Source of the DNA: JANRKG01 sp033763635
Lineage (GTDB): Bacteria > Cyanobacteriota > Cyanobacteriia > GCF-001939115
Direction: 5' to 3'
Length of the DNA: 9,074 nucleotides
Assembly: GCA_033763635.1 (NCBI GenBank)
Contig: JANRKG010000495.1
Location: 1-9,074 of the forward strand
The position numbers and the translations under genes are program-made. Of the stretch, positions 6,052 to 9,074 are shown one piece after another. Position 1 is the stretch's first letter; each line of letters begins with the position of its first letter. Below the pieces are notes generated by a model. The model had not been told where the DNA came from. It made no database searches and was given only the letters and a program-made list of their open reading frames with translations.

Positions 6052-6879
6052 CTAATTTCGATGGATATGCCGACGAAGATCTGCAACCAGATGGTTGAAT
6101 TCATCTGAAAGCATCATGTCTAACGTGGTCGGACGAGGTAAATTAACTTTCAGTTTGTAAACAATTGAACTGGGACGCGGTCCCATGACGTAAACCGTAT
6201 CCGATAGAAAAACGGCTTCTCGCAGGTCATGGGTAATCAAAATGCAGATACACTTCACTCGCAGCCACAGGTCTTGCATCATCACCCACATTTCCTCGCG
6301 GGTGAAGGCATCTAACGCACCAAACGGTTCATCCAGGAGGAGAATTTCAGGTTGGTGAATCAGGGCACGACACAAGGAAACCCGTTGCCGCATCCCGCCA
6401 GATAATTGCCAGGGATATTGTTGTTGGAAATCTTTCAAGCCAACCGTTGCCAAAAGGTCTTGTGCTTGCGCGATAAACTGCTCCCGACGTTTGGGATCTT
6501 TGGATTCTCGCTTATAAGGTTGCACCACTTCCAGGGGCAGCATGACGTTTTTCAGGGTATTCCGCCAGGGCAACATGACCGGATTTTGAAAGGCGATCCC
6601 AACGTTCTTTAAGGGTTTGCTGATGCGCTTATCCCGCAGACGAATCTCTCCAATGGGAGCCGGAGCCAAACCCGACACCATTCTCAAAATCGATGTTTTA
6701 CCGCAGCCGCTCGGTCCGACAAACGAAACAAATTCGCCCGCAGCGATCGAGAGGGATACTTCATCAATAATTCGCCGGATTCCCGTCTCGGTTTGGTATT
6801 CCAACCCAATGCGATCAAACTCCAGAAGTGGAGGCCGATCCAAATCTAGAGAGCGATCAATCGATTGTGATTGAACCAT
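6052..6879 (-). CDS. ABC transporter ATP-binding protein, NitT/TauT family, 275 aa
   Basis: Cytoplasmic ATPase subunit that powers the importer (SsuB/TauB/NrtD-like). All nucleotide-binding motifs are intact: Walker A GPSGCGKT (55-62), Q-loop Gln98 in AFQNP, ABC signature LSGGMRQ (159-165), Walker B ILLLDEP (179-185) with catalytic Glu184, D-loop GALD (187-190) and switch His217 in ILITHDL. The sequence MLPWRNTLKNV after the Q-loop is typical of this subfamily. Length is normal and no C-terminal regulatory domain is fused. The ATG at 6879 is preceded by AAGGAG (6892-6897 on the plus strand), with a rather long 12-nt spacing. It is the first gene of a leftward operon with the permease and is transcribed divergently from the binding protein. 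Confidence 0.95.
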   Translation of the reverse strand: MVQSQSIDRSLDLDRPPLLEFDRIGLEYQTETGIRRIIDEVSLSIAAGEFVSFVGPSGCGKTSILRMVSGLAPAPIGEIRLRDKRISKPLKNVGIAFQNPVMLPWRNTLKNVMLPLEVVQPYKRESKDPKRREQFIAQAQDLLATVGLKDFQQQYPWQLSGGMRQRVSLCRALIHQPEILLLDEPFGALDAFTREEMWVMMQDLWLRVKCICILITHDLREAVFLSDTVYVMGPRPSSIVYKLKVNLPRPTTLDMMLSDEFNHLVADLRRHIHRN

Positions 6880-7006
6880 AGTAGAAATATGCTCCTTGCT
6901 ATCACTAACTTAAAAATTAATCTTCAGACCGAATCCATTCCGTCTCATCCTTACCAAACAGTCAATTTCTATAGAACCTTCATCGCCAGCTTTATCATCT
7001 TTGGTG

Positions 7007-7029
7007 ATGAAAGTTTAATCATGAAAGTT
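7007..7029. repeat. Direct repeat ATGAAAGTT, 14-bp period
   Basis: ATGAAAGTT occurs at 7007-7015 and 7021-7029, separated by TAATC. The period of 14 bp matches the period of the tandem triplet further right. Two same-facing boxes spaced about 1.3 helical turns apart could be binding sites for a regulator. Confidence 0.5.
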
Positions 7030-7080
7030 GATAAAAGTCTCTATTGAGAACTCTTTAATTACGCTCCTGCCAAGCCCTTT

Positions 7081-7130
7081 GAATCACTGTCTGAATCACT
7101 GTCTGAATCACTGTTCTGAATCACTGTTCA
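7081..7130. repeat. Tandem repeat, four copies of a 12/13-bp unit
   Basis: Unit GAATCACTGTCT occurs at 7081-7092 and 7093-7104, then as GAATCACTGTTCT at 7105-7117 and GAATCACTGTTCA at 7118-7130. The unit grows by one T in the third and fourth copies. Unit length is not the 7 bp typical of cyanobacterial STRR repeats. The array most likely arose by slippage. Confidence 0.9.
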
Positions 7131-7144
7131 AGCCACTAGAGTGG

Positions 7145-7165
7145 GATTAATCATTAGGATTAATC
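7145..7165. repeat. Pair of GATTAATC palindromes
   Basis: The 8-bp perfect palindrome GATTAATC occurs at 7145-7152 and 7158-7165, at a 13-bp centre-to-centre distance, within the repeated longer context GGATTAATCA. Two identical palindromes side by side suggest either operator half-sites or another short duplication. Confidence 0.6.
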
Positions 7166-7196
7166 AGTAACATGAATGCAAGCAGGAGAGTTTTTT

Positions 7197-7238
7197 GTTA
7201 CTTCCCAGCAGTTACTTCCCAGCAGTTACTTCCCAGCA
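7197..7238. repeat. Perfect tandem triplet of a 14-bp unit
   Basis: GTTACTTCCCAGCA is repeated exactly at 7197-7210, 7211-7224 and 7225-7238. Fourteen is not a multiple of three, so a coding explanation is unlikely. The exact identity implies recent expansion or selection for a spaced set of identical sites. Confidence 0.95.
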
Positions 7239-7495
7239 CTACAGGAAGCAATCAGCAGAAACCACGAATCTAGCTGAATTACCCTTGTTCTAACAAAGGA
7301 GTCATGTCACCCTATCTCTGTGCTTTTTTATACCTTATCCCTTCTGGCGAAAGTAATTATTAAGGCATGCTTAAGATTGATTGTGACTTACTAGAGTGAG
7401 TTGGAAGATAATGCTTGCAGTGATAGCACTTCCAAGAAAACCACAAAAACAACTACAAAAAATGTATGGCTAGTTACAAAAATCCTTCTTGAAGC

Positions 7496-7510
7496 TGTAT
7501 ACAGTATACA
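7496..7510. promoter_or_regulatory. Operator-like perfect palindrome upstream of the binding-protein gene
   Basis: TGTATAC (7496-7502), central A, GTATACA (7504-7510): a perfect 7-bp inverted repeat ending 35 bp before the ATG at 7546. Position and symmetry fit an operator overlapping the transcription start or 5' leader. The GT...AC pattern resembles sites of GntR-type regulators, but the factor is unknown and no regulator gene lies in the window. It is not a consensus NtcA site, since the GTA/TAC spacing is 7 rather than 8. Confidence 0.55.
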
Positions 7511-7545
7511 ACTACTGTGGCTACTAAGTGGTTTATATCTCCGTT

Positions 7546-8661
7546 ATGAAAAGAAATTGGTTAGCGAATTTAACAGCACTTGCACTTGTTTCTTCAGTTG
7601 CCCTCAGTGCTTGTCAGTCTTCCCAGCCTCCTGCGGCAACAAACTCCTCAACCACTGCTAGCCCAACTGCTGCAAGTGATACCAAAACGAAGCGGGCCAT
7701 TAAGGTCAATCCCTCCTGGTTGTTGCAGGGAGATAATGCACCCCTCACGATAGCGATTGAAAAAGGATATTTTGCAGCAGAAGGTTTGGACGTTACGATC
7801 GAGCGGGGTTACGGTTCCTCCGATACGATTACGAAGGTTGCTGCGGGGCAATTTGATATCGGTTTTGGAGATATTTACTCCATGATCGAATTCAATTCCA
7901 AAAACCCCAATGATGCGGTTGTTGCGGTTGCAATTCCCTATAATCGATCGCCCTTCTCAATTGTGACGCTCAAATCCAGCGGCATTGACAACCCCAAGGA
8001 ACTTGCTGGAAAGAAATTGGGAGCACCTGCGGGGGATGCTCCGCGTAAACTCTGGCCTGTCTTTGCTCAAGAAGTGGGTGTTACACCAGATTCCGTTGAG
8101 TGGATCACAATGGAACCCAAACTTCGGGAAACGCTTCTGGCGAAGGGAGATGTGGATGCAGTGAGTGGATTTGCAACTACCATTATTCCTTCAATTGCCA
8201 AAGCCGGGAAGAAAGTTGAAGACCTGAATGTTTTCTACTACACCGAGAATGGATTGGAGCTTTATGGAAACGCCATTCTGGTGAAAAAATCTTTCCTGGA
8301 GAAGAACCCGGATGTTGTCAAAAACTTTTTGAAAGCTTATTTCAAGGGGCTGCAAGATACGATTAAAGACCCCACAGCAGGTTTAGAATCGGTTGTCAAA
8401 GCAGGGGATGCTTTGATGGATAAGAATTCTGAAAGAGCGCGTCTGCAAATTGCCCTCGAAAGGCTGTATGTTACTCCCGAAGTTGAAAAAGTTGGTTTGG
8501 GAGGAGTCGATCCAGTGCGGTTAGAAAAGACCTTGAAGCAAGTTTCTGGAGCACTGAAGTTGCAAGCTCCTCCCGTAGATCAGATCTTTGTCGATACCTA
8601 TCTGCCACCCAAAGAACAGCGGGCGCTTCCTCCCGCCTCTGAACGGAAACCCTTGTCCTAA
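7546..8661 (+). CDS. ABC transporter substrate-binding lipoprotein, NMT1/SsuA-like, 371 aa
   Basis: Periplasmic receptor of the neighbouring importer. The ATG at 7546 opens a lipoprotein signal: MKRNW, a hydrophobic core, and lipobox LSAC with the lipid-carrying Cys23. A Ser/Thr/Ala-rich linker (24-48) leads to a type-2 periplasmic fold of the NMT1/THI5/SsuA group. Lobe 1 has LTIAIEKGYFAAEGLDV (67-83), a ligand-loop-like GYGSSDTI (88-95) and AAGQFDIGFGD. The hinge-proximal NPKELAGKKLGAP (139-151) follows. Proteins of this group bind nitrate, sulfonates, taurine, bicarbonate or pyrimidine thiamine precursors, and none of these can be chosen from sequence. No Shine-Dalgarno site is obvious; GTG 7528 would spoil the signal peptide. 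It is transcribed away from the ATPase and permease, so receptor and channel are separate transcripts. Confidence 0.92.
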   Translation: MKRNWLANLTALALVSSVALSACQSSQPPAATNSSTTASPTAASDTKTKRAIKVNPSWLLQGDNAPLTIAIEKGYFAAEGLDVTIERGYGSSDTITKVAAGQFDIGFGDIYSMIEFNSKNPNDAVVAVAIPYNRSPFSIVTLKSSGIDNPKELAGKKLGAPAGDAPRKLWPVFAQEVGVTPDSVEWITMEPKLRETLLAKGDVDAVSGFATTIIPSIAKAGKKVEDLNVFYYTENGLELYGNAILVKKSFLEKNPDVVKNFLKAYFKGLQDTIKDPTAGLESVVKAGDALMDKNSERARLQIALERLYVTPEVEKVGLGGVDPVRLEKTLKQVSGALKLQAPPVDQIFVDTYLPPKEQRALPPASERKPLS

Positions 8662-8801
8662 AACATCTGGAAATCATACTTCTTGGTTTAGAACTTGTGA
8701 GTTTTGGCTTTGCTCAACTGACGTACTGATGAAATCAGCTAACCAGAAAGGATTACAGCGGGAAATATCAAAGATCTGTCTCTCTTAAAAGACTCAGGAC
8801 A

Positions 8802-8869
8802 CCCTTCGACTTTCTTGGCAAATTACCCTACCTGACAGGTGAGGTGATTTGCTAAGTAAAATCGAAGGG
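8802..8869. repeat. Long imperfect hairpin (68 bp) after the binding-protein gene
   Basis: The ends CCCTTCGA (8802-8809) and TCGAAGGG (8862-8869) are perfectly complementary. The core 8818-8852 is also self-complementary: GCAAAT pairs with ATTTGC, ACC with GGT, and ACCTG with CAGGT around A8835. Small internal loops and a one-base bulge separate the blocks. No T-tract follows. It shares the CCCTTCGAC start with the dispersed repeat at 5937-6019 but not its interior. A MITE-like palindrome or a 3' mRNA-stabilising structure are both possible. Confidence 0.7.
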
Positions 8870-8910
8870 AAATTTGAAGTTCGTTAACTGAGAGGGATAG
8901 TTCCACCGAT

Positions 8911-8940
8911 GGCAGGGATTTAGAAATATTCTGCCTTTTT
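8911..8940 (+). terminator. Probable rho-independent terminator
   Basis: GGCAG (8911-8915) pairs with CTGCC (8931-8935), and inside it ATTT-AG-AAAT forms a second short stem. TTTTT (8936-8940) follows directly. It would end the binding-protein transcript with a 3' region of about 280 nt and sits 45 bp before the next start codon. The stem is short and interrupted, so efficiency is uncertain. Confidence 0.45.
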
Positions 8941-8984
8941 CAGGAGTGTTTTGCTTTTTTTTAGTGTGAGTGAGTGTGAAAAGT

Positions 8985-9074
8985 ATGAGAAGTAAAAGTG
9001 GACGTTCTTCAATTGCAAGCTTACTAACTGGAAGCGTGTTAAAAGCAATTCTGTTGCTTTTTCCAATTGCTGCG
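8985..9074 (+). CDS. Start of an exported protein, cut by the window end (30 codons)
   Basis: The ATG at 8985 begins a frame that stays open to the last base. The translation starts MRSKSGRSSIASLLTGSV, with four basic residues followed by the hydrophobic run AILLLFPIAA: a classical Sec signal-peptide n-region and h-region, or a first transmembrane helix. An upstream in-frame GTG at 8976 is an alternative start; no strong Shine-Dalgarno site is present. The gene is in the same direction as the binding-protein gene but behind the probable terminator. Its function cannot be told from this fragment. Confidence 0.6.
   Translation, partial: MRSKSGRSSIASLLTGSVLKAILLLFPIAA

Larger units (their letters stand above)
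6880..7545. promoter_or_regulatory. Repeat-rich divergent control region of the ABC transporter
   Basis: The 666 bp between the ATPase and binding-protein starts contain no convincing gene. From left to right they hold a direct repeat of ATGAAAGTT with 14-bp period (7007-7029), a 12/13-bp tandem repeat (7081-7130), paired GATTAATC palindromes (7145-7165), a 14-bp perfect tandem triplet (7197-7238) and a TGTATAC-A-GTATACA palindrome (7496-7510). Promoters for both directions must lie here. Possible elements are GATAAT (7407-7412) for the rightward gene, with a TTGTGA 20 bp upstream, and TTGACT on the minus strand near 6965; neither pair has good spacing. Confidence 0.6.

Noticed and set aside
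7081..7238. CRISPR array
   Set aside because: Units are 12-14 bp and directly adjacent without unique spacers, and no cas genes are present.
7172..7273. 33-codon ORF running through the 14-bp tandem repeats
   Set aside because: No ribosome site, and the 14-bp period shifts frame with every unit, so the repeats are not coding repeats.
7304..7363. 19-codon leader peptide preceded by AAAGGAG
   Set aside because: The Shine-Dalgarno-like run ends only two bases before the ATG, too close for normal initiation, and the peptide has no regulatory codon run.
7497..7509. NtcA binding site (GTA-N8-TAC) before the binding-protein gene
   Set aside because: The palindrome gives GTA-N7-TAC, one base short of the NtcA consensus, and no -10 element lies about 22 bp downstream.
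6880..7545. TPP or other riboswitch controlling the NMT1-like transporter
   Set aside because: No CTGAGA or ACCTGATCTGGATAAT-like thi-box core was found on either strand.
8729..8788. 19-codon ORF after the binding-protein gene
   Set aside because: No ribosome site and too short to judge; probably chance.

Overview
The window looks like a chromosomal segment from a cyanobacterium, probably filamentous or Leptolyngbya/Oscillatoria-like; the genus is inferred only loosely. The main clue is the density of the HIP1 octamer core. There is one full GCGATCGC at 4546-4553 and many GCGATCG/CGATCGC/CGATCG variants scattered through the genes. Moderate GC, long intergenic spacers, weak Shine-Dalgarno sites and short dispersed palindromes also fit. 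No tRNA, rRNA, CRISPR array, transposase, phage gene or replication origin was seen.

Layout. Positions 1-690 hold no certain gene: there is a perfect 10-bp inverted repeat (39-69), a doubtful small membrane ORF on the minus strand (188-409) and one copy of a dispersed palindromic repeat (492-551). Next come a secreted hypothetical protein (695-1297, +) and, converging on it, a DUF4213/DUF364 Rossmann-like protein (1379-2173, -). Behind that on the same strand is a small conserved-looking hypothetical protein (2304-2639, -). A 300-bp divergent spacer carries a very clean rho-independent terminator on the + strand (2772-2800) with no upstream ORF to terminate, so it marks a small RNA or a leader/attenuator. 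It is followed by an asparagine-synthetase-like ATP-dependent amide ligase (2938-4680, +) that has kept the PP-loop synthetase domain but lacks the N-terminal glutaminase cysteine. A 50-codon ORF with a good ribosome site (4924-5076, +) sits between this gene and the next block.

The right half is one ABC importer of the NitT/TauT (nitrate/sulfonate/bicarbonate/thiamine-precursor) superfamily, arranged divergently. The ATPase (6052-6879) and permease (5061-5858) are transcribed leftwards, and the lipoprotein substrate-binding protein (7546-8661) rightwards. Together they would make a complete importer: periplasmic capture, homodimeric channel, ATPase pair. The substrate cannot be fixed from sequence. 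The 666-bp divergent spacer is packed with short direct and tandem repeats (periods 12-14 bp) and a perfect TGTATAC-A-GTATACA operator-like palindrome 35 bp before the binding-protein start. A second copy of the dispersed palindromic repeat lies inside the transporter operon between ATPase and permease. Downstream of the binding protein are a long imperfect hairpin (8802-8869), a plausible terminator (8911-8940) and the first 30 codons of another exported protein running off the window end.

No obviously novel multi-gene system was recognised. The items most worth a second look are the orphan terminator/small RNA candidate, the glutaminase-dead synthetase, the repeat-rich divergent control region and the 50-aa ORF.
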